Origin: an uncultured Chloroflexales bacterium
GTDB lineage: Bacteria > Chloroflexota > Chloroflexia > Chloroflexales > Chloroflexaceae
Length of the DNA: 33,007 bases
Direction of reading: 5' to 3'
Assembly: GCA_937925925.1 (NCBI GenBank)
Contig: CALANA010000089.1
Coordinates: 1-33,007 of the forward strand
This document shows positions 8,770 through 17,445 of the stretch, piece after piece. Both the position numbers and the translations under genes were made by a program. Numbering within the stretch: the stretch's first letter is position 1; each line of letters starts with the position of its first letter. The notes below the pieces were generated by a model. The model was given only the letters and a program-made list of their open reading frames with translations, was not told where the DNA came from and ran no database searches.

Positions 8770-10050
8770 TTATCGTCGTGCCAGCAATCGACCAAACAAA
8801 CCACGGCTCTGACCTGCCTTCTTCTGTGGTGGCCGCCCATCCGATGACGGCGGCACATCCGTAACCCCTTTCGAGACATTACACAATCGCCCGGCCAGGG
8901 TAAAGATATCCCGCGATGTTTGATGTGTACGTTTGGCAATCACGAGCGGTACCCCCTGATTGACGGAATACGTTACCTCCTGGGGTGCATTAGCGATCTG
9001 CAACACGACCTCGTGTTGTATATTATTCTGCACATCCTTGACATTAAAGCCCATGCGATTATCGGCCTTATTGAGTACCAGCATAATCTTTTCTTTCGAA
9101 TATTCTAGTAACTCGGCAACCTCCAGAAAGAGCTTGATATTTTTGATGCATGGCATTTCCAGAGTCATCAAGGCCACAATCCGATCCGCTAAATCTAATA
9201 CCGCCAGGGCACGATCTTGAAACGATGACTGCGTATCCACCACCACATAATCAAATTCACGACGCATCAACTCTAGTATCGTTCGTAAATGATCAGATGT
9301 TACCAGTTCACCCGTTTGTGGATTGGGCGGGGCAAGTAAGACTTTGATCTGTGAGGTATGTGTCGCCAGGACATCATTCAGTAAATCGCGGTCAAGATCG
9401 TCAACCCGTTGGGCCAGTTCCACTATTGTCTTTTTCGAAACCAGATTCAGAATAACGTTCAGGTCACCAAAAATCAGATTGCCATCAACCAGAACCACCT
9501 TCTTGTGCGTTAACTGGCGTAAGGCTATCGCTAAATTGGCCGCAATTGTCGAGGTACCCACTCCGCCTTTGGGACTAAACACCGCGATGATCTGCCCCTG
9601 CGTACCACTATCGACCGACCCATTATCGCTACTACTGCTTGCCTGGGGTGTAACACGGGGACGAGTGGCTGCCAGACGATGAACATGGCGAATAGATTTA
9701 TACAGATCATCGGCACTGATGGGTTTGGTCAAAAATTCACGTGCGCCGGCCAGCATAGCCCGCCGCAGATAGTCGGTTTCGCCCTGGACACTCATAATGA
9801 TGACCTGCACCGCTGAGTCCTGGGCCATGATCGCTTCCGTGGCCGCGATGCCATCCATTTCGGGCATATTAATGTCCATCAGGATCACATCCGGTTTATG
9901 CTGTTTTGCCATCGCGACTGCTTCACGGCCATTGCTGGCTTTGGCAATAACTTCGATATCTTTCTCGAAAAACAACAGCTTTTCGATCTGATCACGGGTA
10001 TCGACAATGTCGTCCACAATCATTACCCGGATCTTGTCGCTTTGTGTCAT
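8770..10050 (-). CDS. cpaE: Tad assembly localisation protein CpaE/TadZ: receiver domain plus MinD/ParA-like ATPase
   Basis: 426 residues. The N-terminal receiver domain (about 6-125) has a complete phosphorylation site: acidic pair D13/D14, phosphoacceptor D59, S87 and K109. After a Ser-rich linker, a MinD-like ATPase begins with the deviant Walker A PKGGVGTST (160-168) and ends near residue 395, followed by a basic tail. CpaE/TadZ proteins mark or polarise the Tad assembly site. Many have degenerate receivers, so the intact site suggests phospho-control, though no cognate kinase gene is in the window. AGGAG lies 7 nt before the ATG. A 278-nt gap separates it from cpaB, so it may have its own promoter. 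Confidence 0.93.
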   Translation of the reverse strand: MTQSDKIRVMIVDDIVDTRDQIEKLLFFEKDIEVIAKASNGREAVAMAKQHKPDVILMDINMPEMDGIAATEAIMAQDSAVQVIIMSVQGETDYLRRAMLAGAREFLTKPISADDLYKSIRHVHRLAATRPRVTPQASSSSDNGSVDSGTQGQIIAVFSPKGGVGTSTIAANLAIALRQLTHKKVVLVDGNLIFGDLNVILNLVSKKTIVELAQRVDDLDRDLLNDVLATHTSQIKVLLAPPNPQTGELVTSDHLRTILELMRREFDYVVVDTQSSFQDRALAVLDLADRIVALMTLEMPCIKNIKLFLEVAELLEYSKEKIMLVLNKADNRMGFNVKDVQNNIQHEVVLQIANAPQEVTYSVNQGVPLVIAKRTHQTSRDIFTLAGRLCNVSKGVTDVPPSSDGRPPQKKAGQSRGLFGRLLARR

Positions 10051-10328
10051 GGATTAACTCCTCATTTCCCATTGTGCGGCAGTTGCGTACCTATTAGCAC
10101 ATAGTTCAAGCAAAAAACGATCTGCTTCACATCCACAACTTTTTTATTTCACAGAAGCAACTGGTGCGTGTAAGCCCACACTCAGGTGTCGAGTGTGAGC
10201 GTACGCTTGAACGGGTTAGCTACACCGGTTCAAGTTTGAACTTCGCTGCTATTGCACTGGCATCAGCGTTGCCCTCTATATGGGCGTAACCCGTCTCCTA
10301 CGGCACCCATGTCAGGATCAAGGTCAGA
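10051..10328. promoter_or_regulatory. cpaB-cpaE intergenic region with inverted repeats and a recurring GTTCAAG motif
   Basis: This gap inside the pilus series holds two inverted repeats: CACACTC/GAGTGTG (10177-10183 and 10191-10197) and CTTGAAC/GTTCAAG (10206-10212 and 10228-10234). Another GTTCAAG lies at 10104-10110, and the right arm runs into the palindrome TTCAAGTTTGAA (10230-10241). They could be operator sites for cpaE or hairpins ending cpaB transcription. No clear T-run or sigma-70 promoter pair was found. Confidence 0.4.
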
Positions 10329-11276
10329 TCAATTAGGGGTAAGCGCCTCTTGTTCACTATACACTCGTCCGGGTACTGGCTGCGGTAATGGCATGTCAAA
10401 ATCGCTAATGAGCAAATCAAGTGACGCACCGATTGTTTGCTCAAGGTCCACATCGCCAACCCCACGCAATACCAGGGTAATAGCGGCGTTGGTATTACGG
10501 GCAAAGTCAATCAATTCAGCTTCTTGATTGTTAACTGCTAGCACGAGCAACCAGTCCCCTTCGGTAATAAAGTTACCTTCCTCTACCGGCTGGCCTGATG
10601 CACCTGTTTGTTCTGTTGTGGTTTGTTCCGGTTGAGCCACTGGCGTACCCTCGGCATTAACCCTTCGACGGAGAATGCGTATGACCTGCACCTGTTGTAC
10701 GATGGTTTTGGTAGACTGGAAAGTTTCGGTGAAGAACTCGTACTTTAACTGACCCTGGTCATCTCTTCCAAGCGGATACACAAGCCGGCGTGGAATAGAG
10801 AAAGTCGCAACCACATCGACAAAATCGTTGGGGCGAATCTGATCGGCTACGCCCGATAGACTGTTGACCAGGAGGGAATAGGCTTTCGTTCGCGGCTGAT
10901 CTGGCTCGGCGGTTGGGATCTGCTGTGAGAGACCAGGCGTGGTTAAATCAGAGCGACGAATAGGATTGCCAGCGCGAATAACATTTTTTGCCACTTTCCC
11001 CTCAACATCCGTCATATTCCTCAAATATTCATTGGAAAAAGCATCGGTTGGAATAGTGCGTTCGTCCAATAAAGTATCCCGATCATCAATCAAGGTATTG
11101 GCGGGAATATCAACCCGTGCCACCACCACCCGAATGCCCGGATCTTCCGTGGGTATCGGGGTGATTTCGTTATCACCAATATTAGTCATCGGGAAAAAAA
11201 AGAACAGCAGTCCAATACCAGCCACCACGACAATTACACCAATGACAACTATAGCCATGATGCCGCCACGTCTCAT
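10329..11276 (-). CDS. cpaB: Flp pilus assembly protein CpaB/RcpC (SAF domain)
   Basis: 315 residues from the chosen ATG. A single N-terminal membrane helix (about 6-28) is followed by an SAF domain (about 44-110; VVVARVDIPANTLID and the sequence around VIRAGNPIRRSDL) and a CpaB/RcpC C-terminal domain. A less conserved Gln/Thr-rich insert (about residue 215-235) precedes a final acidic tail. In diderm bacteria CpaB works with the secretin; no secretin gene is present here. ATG at 11276 is preferred over an in-frame ATG at 11318: the later one is closer to the family start, and a TATAAT at 11338-11343 would leave almost no leader for the earlier one. Neither has a strong Shine-Dalgarno. Confidence 0.9.
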   Translation of the reverse strand: MRRGGIMAIVVIGVIVVVAGIGLLFFFFPMTNIGDNEITPIPTEDPGIRVVVARVDIPANTLIDDRDTLLDERTIPTDAFSNEYLRNMTDVEGKVAKNVIRAGNPIRRSDLTTPGLSQQIPTAEPDQPRTKAYSLLVNSLSGVADQIRPNDFVDVVATFSIPRRLVYPLGRDDQGQLKYEFFTETFQSTKTIVQQVQVIRILRRRVNAEGTPVAQPEQTTTEQTGASGQPVEEGNFITEGDWLLVLAVNNQEAELIDFARNTNAAITLVLRGVGDVDLEQTIGASLDLLISDFDMPLPQPVPGRVYSEQEALTPN

Positions 11277-11337
11277 AATGAGGCTTCTTTCCTTATCAAT
11301 CGGAACACAACCAGCCACCAGCCATATTATGTGCCAT

Positions 11338-11343
11338 ATTATA
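11338..11343 (-). promoter_or_regulatory. Candidate -10 box of cpaB
   Basis: A perfect TATAAT reads on the minus strand about 62 nt upstream of the chosen cpaB ATG. No convincing -35 hexamer is found at 16-18 nt spacing, so this is a weak promoter call based mainly on the -10 match and its position in a gap that already separates cpaB from the kelch gene. Confidence 0.35.
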
Positions 11344-11511
11344 GCACACGCCTGTTACCAATGGATCATGTTTAGCGCAATGTATGGTAATAACGTTCCG
11401 GGGCATGGCAGGTTCGTCTATAGACCTTATCCTATTCAAATCAATTCGTCGCGCTACGTTCCCTGCGTCAGTGACAATAGAGCCAATCTAAAAGAATGAC
11501 CCAAAACCAGC

Positions 11512-11531
11512 GTCCAGGCTGGAGTCTGGAC
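11512..11531. repeat. GTCCAG/CTGGAC inverted repeat in the kelch-cpaB gap
   Basis: A short palindromic repeat, GTCCAG facing CTGGAC with an 8-nt centre, lies in the 527-nt gap between the kelch and cpaB genes. The same core (GTCCAGGCT) forms larger palindromes inside the 23812-24004 element, so this looks like a dispersed repeat. CCAGGCTAAACCCTGGACTCC follows at about 11551-11571, apparently a second degenerate unit. Confidence 0.5.
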
Positions 11532-11614
11532 GAAATACTACCAGGCTAAACCCTGGACTCCGGTTTACCATTGGGATAGACCTGGTATATATTCCTGTTC
11601 ATCATTCCTCCGTT

Positions 11615-11713
11615 GTCGTACTAGTAACCGTTCAGGGGGACTTTCGCCAGCGGGGGTTGCGGGCGGGGTCGTGCCCCGCCCAATCACCCCACCTGAACGG
11701 TTACGTCGTACTA
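11615..11713. mobile_element. 81-bp non-autonomous element with 13-bp terminal inverted repeats and 9-bp target duplication
   Basis: The element (11624-11704) begins with GTAACCGTTCAGG and ends with the exact reverse complement CCTGAACGGTTAC. On both sides lies the same 9-bp sequence GTCGTACTA (11615-11623 and 11705-11713), as expected of a target site duplicated on insertion. Inside, GGGCGGGG (11661-11668) and CCCCGCCC (11674-11681) form a hairpin. It encodes nothing and must have been moved by a transposase supplied elsewhere. A second right end occurs at 66-78. The family of the mobilising transposase cannot be told from this alone. Confidence 0.85.
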
Positions 11714-11774
11714 CAGAACATACCATTGATATTGGTAGTTCTTGTTCCACTTCTCGATCCCAGACATAACTGCA

Positions 11775-11813
11775 CGCAGCAGGAAAATACGGTCTGTCCG
11801 TTTCCCTGCTGCG
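11775..11813 (-). terminator. Hairpin downstream of the kelch gene, possible terminator
   Basis: CGCAGCAGG (11775-11783) pairs with CCTGCTGCG (11805-11813); a few inner AAA/TTT and CGG/CCG pairs lengthen the stem around a bulge. It lies about 32 nt past the kelch stop codon. There is no U-tract after it on the minus strand, so it may act as an mRNA 3'-end stabiliser or an incomplete terminator. Confidence 0.4.
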
Positions 11814-11845
11814 GTACGCTATGTCGTCGCCCTGCCATACCCATA

Positions 11846-14356
11846 TTAGCGCCTGATAATCGGCAAATACACGGTGGGTGGCCCTTCCGAGGTTGGAGTG
11901 GGAGAGGGGGTCACGGTTGGATTGGCAGGCAACGTAGGCGTTGGCGTAGCAATCGCTGGTGGAATATCAACGTCAGGAGTTGCATCCGGCGGTGGAGTCA
12001 TGGTCGGGTTCCAGACTGGATCATCAGCCGGATAAATAACAACCTCTAACGGATCGCTGACGTTGTTCTCTTCGCCCCCGGTTGATGTCTCGGCAATGTT
12101 GTTCAGCGAGTCTACGGCCAGATACACTGTATACACGCCGACTTTCTGGAAGAATTTTTCCATGTCTTGCATTGACGACAGTAGGGCATTATTGTTATGC
12201 GGATCATACCAGCGCTGGTTGATCTGGTAGGGTCTATCAATACCCACCTGGTTGCTGTTGACCATGGCATAGGATCTGACACATGGCAGGGGCGGATCAA
12301 GATTCAGCGGAAACACACTCAGTTGCGGTGGGATGGTTGTTTCACCAGGTTCTATTACACACAGGTCAACATAGAACGAACCAGGTGGCACCTCGGTGGT
12401 GTTCTCAACATCGTTCTGGTTGATAATTGCAATATTTAGTCCGATAAACGTACGTTCGTTCTCACCCCGCAGCGCCTGCAAAGTGTGTACCTTCAGATCC
12501 GGGCTGCCACTGGCGATCACATCGATCCCCACATCGAGCAGGGCGGGTGATAGGTTGATATTTGCACCGCGTCGTAGCAACGCTCGATATTGAACACAGT
12601 TGGCCTCTGGTTCGTCTTCACCACGATCTTCAAACACATGATTATTGAGACCAGTTTTTGAGAACTTGTCGGCATCAGCAGGCACCCCGTCCAGTGCTTT
12701 CCACTCTGCATTGCCAAAAGGGTTGTCAGCGCTACAGATGCTCTTGGTGACACGGTATTCCAGCCGCACATCCTGATCATCAGTTTGTTCGGTGTTCCAG
12801 ATAAACTGCTTAATGCGCGCATCCGAAAGACGTGTGGTATGGAAACGTGAATAATACCACCCCTGCTCAACAACGTTACCGTCCTCTTCGGTATCACCCG
12901 TACCGCCCACACGACCCCTGAAGATGGTATTGCGCACACCAACGGTTCCAGCGGGATTCGGGCCGGTTCCAGCAATAGTAAAAATATAGACGGCCGCCGG
13001 GTCTTCTGGAGTTGGTAGAGCCGGCACGAATGCACTGGCGTGAAATGTACGCCAGAAAGGCAAGATGTTACTACTCTCGACAAAAAACTGCGGAAGCGTA
13101 TCTGTTCCAAAGTTCTGCAATGTCAGATCATCGTTAACAATCGCCGTGAAGACAGCGCTCTCGCCATTTGCTGTCTCACTGGCTGCACCACCAATCAGAT
13201 ACAATTTACCAGCATGCACAACACCCGAAAAACCAATGCGCGGACCGAACGACACAGGTGAAGTGCCACCGCTTTGGAGCCGTCCTGGTTCCGTATCCCA
13301 GGTAAGTGCGCCATTACTGCTGATCATCGCTCGAAAGACGCGAGGATTATATTCCGCCTGACCGCCCTGCACACTCAACCGGGTTTGACCACCAAGAAGA
13401 TAGATCGCACTATTACCGTTCTGGGCCACCACTGGCACCGCCGTGGCATTCCACAATCCAGGCACATCTCCGATCAAAGGAATATCTGGCCCGGTGTTCC
13501 AATTGCCTAGACTACCATTAGCCTTATTCACCTCCGCATAATACACGGTGCGCGACCCGCTGATCTGCAACCCACCAGTAAGGCTGATGCGGTATTCGAG
13601 GCCACCGAAGACATAAATGAATGTCCGATTATTAATCGTAATACTGGTCGCGGTTGCCGACTCCAGGCCATTCGGTAATTTTGGGCCTTCTGACCAGCTA
13701 ATGGTACCTTCGGCATTAACGCGCCCAATGTGTACCACATTGCTGGAGAGAGTGGGGATTGGGCAGGGAGTAGGGGCTACTCGACCGCCAATGACATACA
13801 GCATGCCGGTATTACTCGTTCCACGTGGCCCATCATCCTTCACCGCTGCTACCGCAACACGGGTAACTGCAGCTACCGGAGCGTCACATGGCGGATCACT
13901 GGTTGGAAGCGTCGGTAGTTCGATTTCATTCCAGAGTGGGTCAGCATCGACAGGAGGACGACCCTGCGCTGGATCAATGTTTGTCCAATAGACTTTGCTT
14001 GAACCACTTCCCGACGCCGAGCCAGGGTTCGTACTACCGCCGATCACATACAGCCGCTCACCCAGCGCTACTACGCCCTGTTCGGCCAGGCTTTCAGGCA
14101 AGTTGAACGGTACATCCCCCCAGCGCCGTAGTCTACCAGCACGCATCAGTTCCACAGCACCATCGCCGGTAGCACTGATGGTAGTACGTTCAAAAATACC
14201 GCCGGCAAAGTCCTCCATTGTCGTATCCAGAGGTTGACTCACGGGCTGGTTGGCGATGGCTGGTGACGCTGTGGGCAGCAAGCCAATCATGAGTACCCAG
14301 ATGCTAAACAGCACAACGACAGCACCATACTGTCGGACAGAAGTTTGTGTTATCAT
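11846..14356 (-). CDS. Secreted kelch-repeat protein with Pro/Thr-rich C-terminal tail
   Basis: 836 residues. An N-terminal signal sequence (hydrophobic core about 11-33, ending near ASPAIANQ) points to export. Residues ~70-460 contain several kelch-type blades with repeated YVIGG, IYVFGG, IYLLGG and LYLIGG strands, so a beta-propeller is expected. A second region (~480-640) is not recognised. Residues ~640-785 (DLKVHTLQALRGENE onward) resemble a CARDB/Ig-like adhesion module. The end is a Pro/Thr linker followed by VYLPIIRR. A surface or matrix adhesin is inferred. GGAG lies 6 nt before the ATG. It sits between the vWA protein and cpaB on the same strand, so it may be an accessory surface protein of the Tad system. 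Confidence 0.78.
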   Translation of the reverse strand: MITQTSVRQYGAVVVLFSIWVLMIGLLPTASPAIANQPVSQPLDTTMEDFAGGIFERTTISATGDGAVELMRAGRLRRWGDVPFNLPESLAEQGVVALGERLYVIGGSTNPGSASGSGSSKVYWTNIDPAQGRPPVDADPLWNEIELPTLPTSDPPCDAPVAAVTRVAVAAVKDDGPRGTSNTGMLYVIGGRVAPTPCPIPTLSSNVVHIGRVNAEGTISWSEGPKLPNGLESATATSITINNRTFIYVFGGLEYRISLTGGLQISGSRTVYYAEVNKANGSLGNWNTGPDIPLIGDVPGLWNATAVPVVAQNGNSAIYLLGGQTRLSVQGGQAEYNPRVFRAMISSNGALTWDTEPGRLQSGGTSPVSFGPRIGFSGVVHAGKLYLIGGAASETANGESAVFTAIVNDDLTLQNFGTDTLPQFFVESSNILPFWRTFHASAFVPALPTPEDPAAVYIFTIAGTGPNPAGTVGVRNTIFRGRVGGTGDTEEDGNVVEQGWYYSRFHTTRLSDARIKQFIWNTEQTDDQDVRLEYRVTKSICSADNPFGNAEWKALDGVPADADKFSKTGLNNHVFEDRGEDEPEANCVQYRALLRRGANINLSPALLDVGIDVIASGSPDLKVHTLQALRGENERTFIGLNIAIINQNDVENTTEVPPGSFYVDLCVIEPGETTIPPQLSVFPLNLDPPLPCVRSYAMVNSNQVGIDRPYQINQRWYDPHNNNALLSSMQDMEKFFQKVGVYTVYLAVDSLNNIAETSTGGEENNVSDPLEVVIYPADDPVWNPTMTPPPDATPDVDIPPAIATPTPTLPANPTVTPSPTPTSEGPPTVYLPIIRR

Positions 14357-14506
14357 CGGAAAGCTCCGTGTTATACGCGGTTCGGCTTCATTATAACGAA
14401 CCTGCTGTTAAGAACGGAAGTCCCATTTTGAACTGGTTGGGGCATTTCCCTGAAAGAAGTCGGGTCTCCTAAGCAGCACATTTCTTTTAAAATTGACAGT
14501 TATGTG

Positions 14507-14710
14507 TTAGGAGTCGCAGTGGGAGTTGTTACGCAAACGACTGGATAAACGCTCCTCACCCACTGTAGTCTGTAGCTCTGGCTGTAGAGGCAACACGGTC
14601 ATCCAGCACATACGAACAGGTTCATCGCGTTCATGACCGTGATGAAGGTACCAAAGTTGACGGGTGTTGCTTGACTCCAGGCTGATGTCTATGGCAACAT
14701 ACTTTGACAA
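14507..14710 (-). other. Doubtful small ORF (67 codons, TTG start)
   Basis: The 455-nt gap between the vWA and kelch genes contains one minus-strand frame that reads as plausible protein in its middle (WYLHHGHERDEPVRMCWMTVLPLQ, given here in two pieces: WYLHHGHERDEPVR and MCWMTVLPLQ). It starts with TTG and has no Shine-Dalgarno. I do not recognise the family. It could be a real small protein or a decayed gene remnant. Confidence 0.25.
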
Positions 14711-14767
14711 CTACTACCCGCCGCTTACAGTTGTACTTCGCAGCATATCCAGACAATTGCATAAGTC

Positions 14768-14795
14768 GTCGGGTCAGAGCATGCTCTGACCCGAC
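14768..14795. promoter_or_regulatory. 28-bp perfect palindrome downstream of the vWA gene
   Basis: The half-site GTCGGGTCAGAGCA is followed directly by its exact reverse complement, with no spacer. It starts 17 nt past the stop codon of the vWA gene. There is no T-run on the minus strand. A cruciform-type transcription end or a binding site for a dimeric protein are both possible. Confidence 0.5.
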
Positions 14796-14811
14796 AAATA
14801 ATGACCGAGTC

Positions 14812-17445
14812 TTACAGTTCAGGACAGATAGGATCTGCCAGGTTCAGTTCAATATCCTGTTTCTGATACCCAAAGTCCTTTGTTTCCCTGAGTGTGACGT
14901 TTAGTGCATCCTGGATCACATACTTACGTGGAGCTGCATCTTCGTCATCTGGATGCGTATAGTACAACTCAGCAGTGACAGTATACTGACCAGGTGGAAT
15001 GGCATCAAAGCGATAGGAAAGTTTGCCTGTTATTGTATCATACGTAATGGCTGTTCCATTCCTATATTGCTCCGAGGGAACCGGGTCGAGGTAGACTGTT
15101 CCACTATGGAACGTACCACCAGGGGGAATTCTTTCTTGCATACCATGCATACTATTAGGAATACACATGTTTGAAGCAGATCGATCAAAGATACTCTTGA
15201 ACGCCCCATCCAGGTCACCCGCATGCCTGACCGATATATAGTTCTGTGATCCTGATGCCACATTGCTCAAGCCAAGCGACTCAAATTGAGATATCGCCAC
15301 CACAAATATCTCATGCCCGTTACCCTTAATCAGGTTGGCCTGTTCGATCATTTCCGTAATAGGACGATTAAAGACCCGGGTGCCAGTCATAGGAACTAAG
15401 CGATTCGCGGTCACCTTGCCGTCTGCGTGAACCTGTCCAGCCGGCGGTGATACGCCAACTTTACTGTTGATATGACAGTCTGCTTTCTCGTCAACGTTCA
15501 AGGCCTGGGCACAACCAGGAGGTACCAGATCAGCCGAAAGTGAGTGACAACGACATTCAGATCCGGCTGGAAAGAAATCGGCCTGGTTGTTATCAAATCC
15601 AGATCGAGTAGGATGGTCAGGGTCAAACAACGTATTGGCGACACCATCAGTGATCAGGATAACCACCGTCTTATATTCATATGTACGCCCGTTATGCGTA
15701 ATCCGGTTATTGCCAGACAAGAGTCGACTGGCCTCATACAAGCCAGCAGCGGTATTCGTACCACCGACTGTAACGTAGTTTTGCCAGTTGCGAAAGGCAC
15801 CTGACTCGCGTGCATACTTGATCAGTGTGTTTTTATCACTGGAAAATTCTGTCATTGATAAGGTGGGAAAATCCCGTTGTTGAAAACGAGTTCCACCATT
15901 TATAAACTCATTATTATACGTCAGGATAGCCATCTGATCATATGGTCGACCGATTTGATTGGGATCCTGAGTATCATTGCCTTCAATATGGAGCAGGCTG
16001 ACCAAATATTCCAGCGACTTCCGTGTTACGTGGATACGCCGCTCCTCTTTGACATCATAGGCAGAATTGGCACTATTACAAATGCGCTGATTCGCATTCT
16101 CTTTGTCGGTATAACCGCACTGCATACCACCCTTACCAAGGCCGTCAAAATTCCAGTTCATAGAGCCAGATACGTCCATCACCACCACAAACCGGAGTGG
16201 CTTGTATTCTCCCGATGACGTCCGCCACTGGGGTAAGAACGAAATATCGCCCTGTAAACCAATTACCCCTGTTTGTGCCGGGGCTGTGAGACAGGCGGAG
16301 GAGTGATCGACATTCCCCAGAGCAATCAGGTCAATATAATCATCGCCCAACCCATTACGACCATAGCCAGCCACCATAAAATTACCAAACCCACTGATCA
16401 GATACCCGGCATCACGGTCAGTGGAGATAGTGGCTTTATCAAAGATCGGCAAGATCATGACGGTACCCCGGGTAGGGCTATTCTTATCGATCTTGTGGCC
16501 ATCGAGCAGTCTCCGAACACCACCATTGTTCGTAAAGGGATCATTGCCATAGATGACATCGCCTACACTTAGTTGTTGCGGCTTTTCGGGATAGCCAGCC
16601 GGCTCTTGCCAACCAACCGGGCGGCGAGACGCTCCACCAGAGGCAAAGTTTACTTCTTGAAACCCACGTGCCAGGCTTCCATCACCGTTCAACATCGTTA
16701 CGAGATCTTGTTCGGAACCACCCTCTGGTAACCAGCGTACCCAACCAAAATCACTCTGATTGGCACTATTGCGGAGAAACAATCGACGCCATGTCAAGCC
16801 GCGCAATTCGCCCTGTTTCAGATAACCAAAGATGAGGTTGCCTTCATCGTCGTAGGGTAATCCACTAGGATTAGGATCACGAAAAGAAAGATCACTGTTA
16901 AGCGTTTTCTGATTGACAGCAATTGGATACACACCGCTGCCATAGGGACACCGCATGGCGAAGGAGTCAGTGCCGAACGGAAACGTATCTTGATTGACTA
17001 CACGGGCAAAGAATGTATCAACTGTACCTGATAATTCTACCTGAATATATCCCACATTAACTGGTGCGTTGGCACCACACGTACCAACCTCAGAGCAGCC
17101 ACTGACAGGCTCGCCATTGGTCTGCAAGTAGTACGCACGATACCTAACCTTGCCACTATCCAATTTAATACCATTTGCCCGCAGCGCTGCTTCAACCGCC
17201 TGCTTGATGTCCGCATCACGGACGGTGCCGCTGCTGGTCTCAATATAGCGCTCCATACCGGCAATGGCGGCAGCATTGGCAGCATTGACTGCTCTACGTT
17301 GTTCGGCATAGGTATTGCCAATATCCACAGAGAACCCGAGTACTGCAAACAAGAATACAATACATATAGCAATAAACGGAATACTCTGCCCAGTAGTGCG
17401 ATACCGCCCAAAGCCAGTTCTCATTTTGGGCTTGCGATTTTTCAT
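14812..17445 (-). CDS. TadG-like pseudopilin with von Willebrand factor A domain
   Basis: 877 residues. Residues 19-64 match the TadG N-terminal (prepilin-like) segment: GQSIPF, a hydrophobic helix, then DIGNTYAEQRRAVNAANAAA. The middle ~100-410 is exported and unassigned. A von Willebrand A domain follows (about 417-700) with an intact metal-binding site DVSGS at 424-428 and TDG later. Two cysteine-rich insertions interrupt it (around 440-460 and 625-660). The last ~120 residues form a beta-rich domain. Such large TadG-like proteins are thought to be minor pilus or adhesion components; binding through the metal site is inferred. AGGAGG lies 7 nt before the ATG, one of the strongest ribosome binding sites in the window. 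It is transcribed with the two TadE genes upstream. Confidence 0.88.
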   Translation of the reverse strand: MKNRKPKMRTGFGRYRTTGQSIPFIAICIVFLFAVLGFSVDIGNTYAEQRRAVNAANAAAIAGMERYIETSSGTVRDADIKQAVEAALRANGIKLDSGKVRYRAYYLQTNGEPVSGCSEVGTCGANAPVNVGYIQVELSGTVDTFFARVVNQDTFPFGTDSFAMRCPYGSGVYPIAVNQKTLNSDLSFRDPNPSGLPYDDEGNLIFGYLKQGELRGLTWRRLFLRNSANQSDFGWVRWLPEGGSEQDLVTMLNGDGSLARGFQEVNFASGGASRRPVGWQEPAGYPEKPQQLSVGDVIYGNDPFTNNGGVRRLLDGHKIDKNSPTRGTVMILPIFDKATISTDRDAGYLISGFGNFMVAGYGRNGLGDDYIDLIALGNVDHSSACLTAPAQTGVIGLQGDISFLPQWRTSSGEYKPLRFVVVMDVSGSMNWNFDGLGKGGMQCGYTDKENANQRICNSANSAYDVKEERRIHVTRKSLEYLVSLLHIEGNDTQDPNQIGRPYDQMAILTYNNEFINGGTRFQQRDFPTLSMTEFSSDKNTLIKYARESGAFRNWQNYVTVGGTNTAAGLYEASRLLSGNNRITHNGRTYEYKTVVILITDGVANTLFDPDHPTRSGFDNNQADFFPAGSECRCHSLSADLVPPGCAQALNVDEKADCHINSKVGVSPPAGQVHADGKVTANRLVPMTGTRVFNRPITEMIEQANLIKGNGHEIFVVAISQFESLGLSNVASGSQNYISVRHAGDLDGAFKSIFDRSASNMCIPNSMHGMQERIPPGGTFHSGTVYLDPVPSEQYRNGTAITYDTITGKLSYRFDAIPPGQYTVTAELYYTHPDDEDAAPRKYVIQDALNVTLRETKDFGYQKQDIELNLADPICPEL

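Noticed and set aside
10051..10328. Flp pilin gene hidden in this or the other pilus-locus gaps
   Set aside because: I looked for a short reading frame with a GQGLVEYALI-like segment in the gaps at 10051, 14357 and 17446 and saw none; very divergent pilins cannot be excluded.
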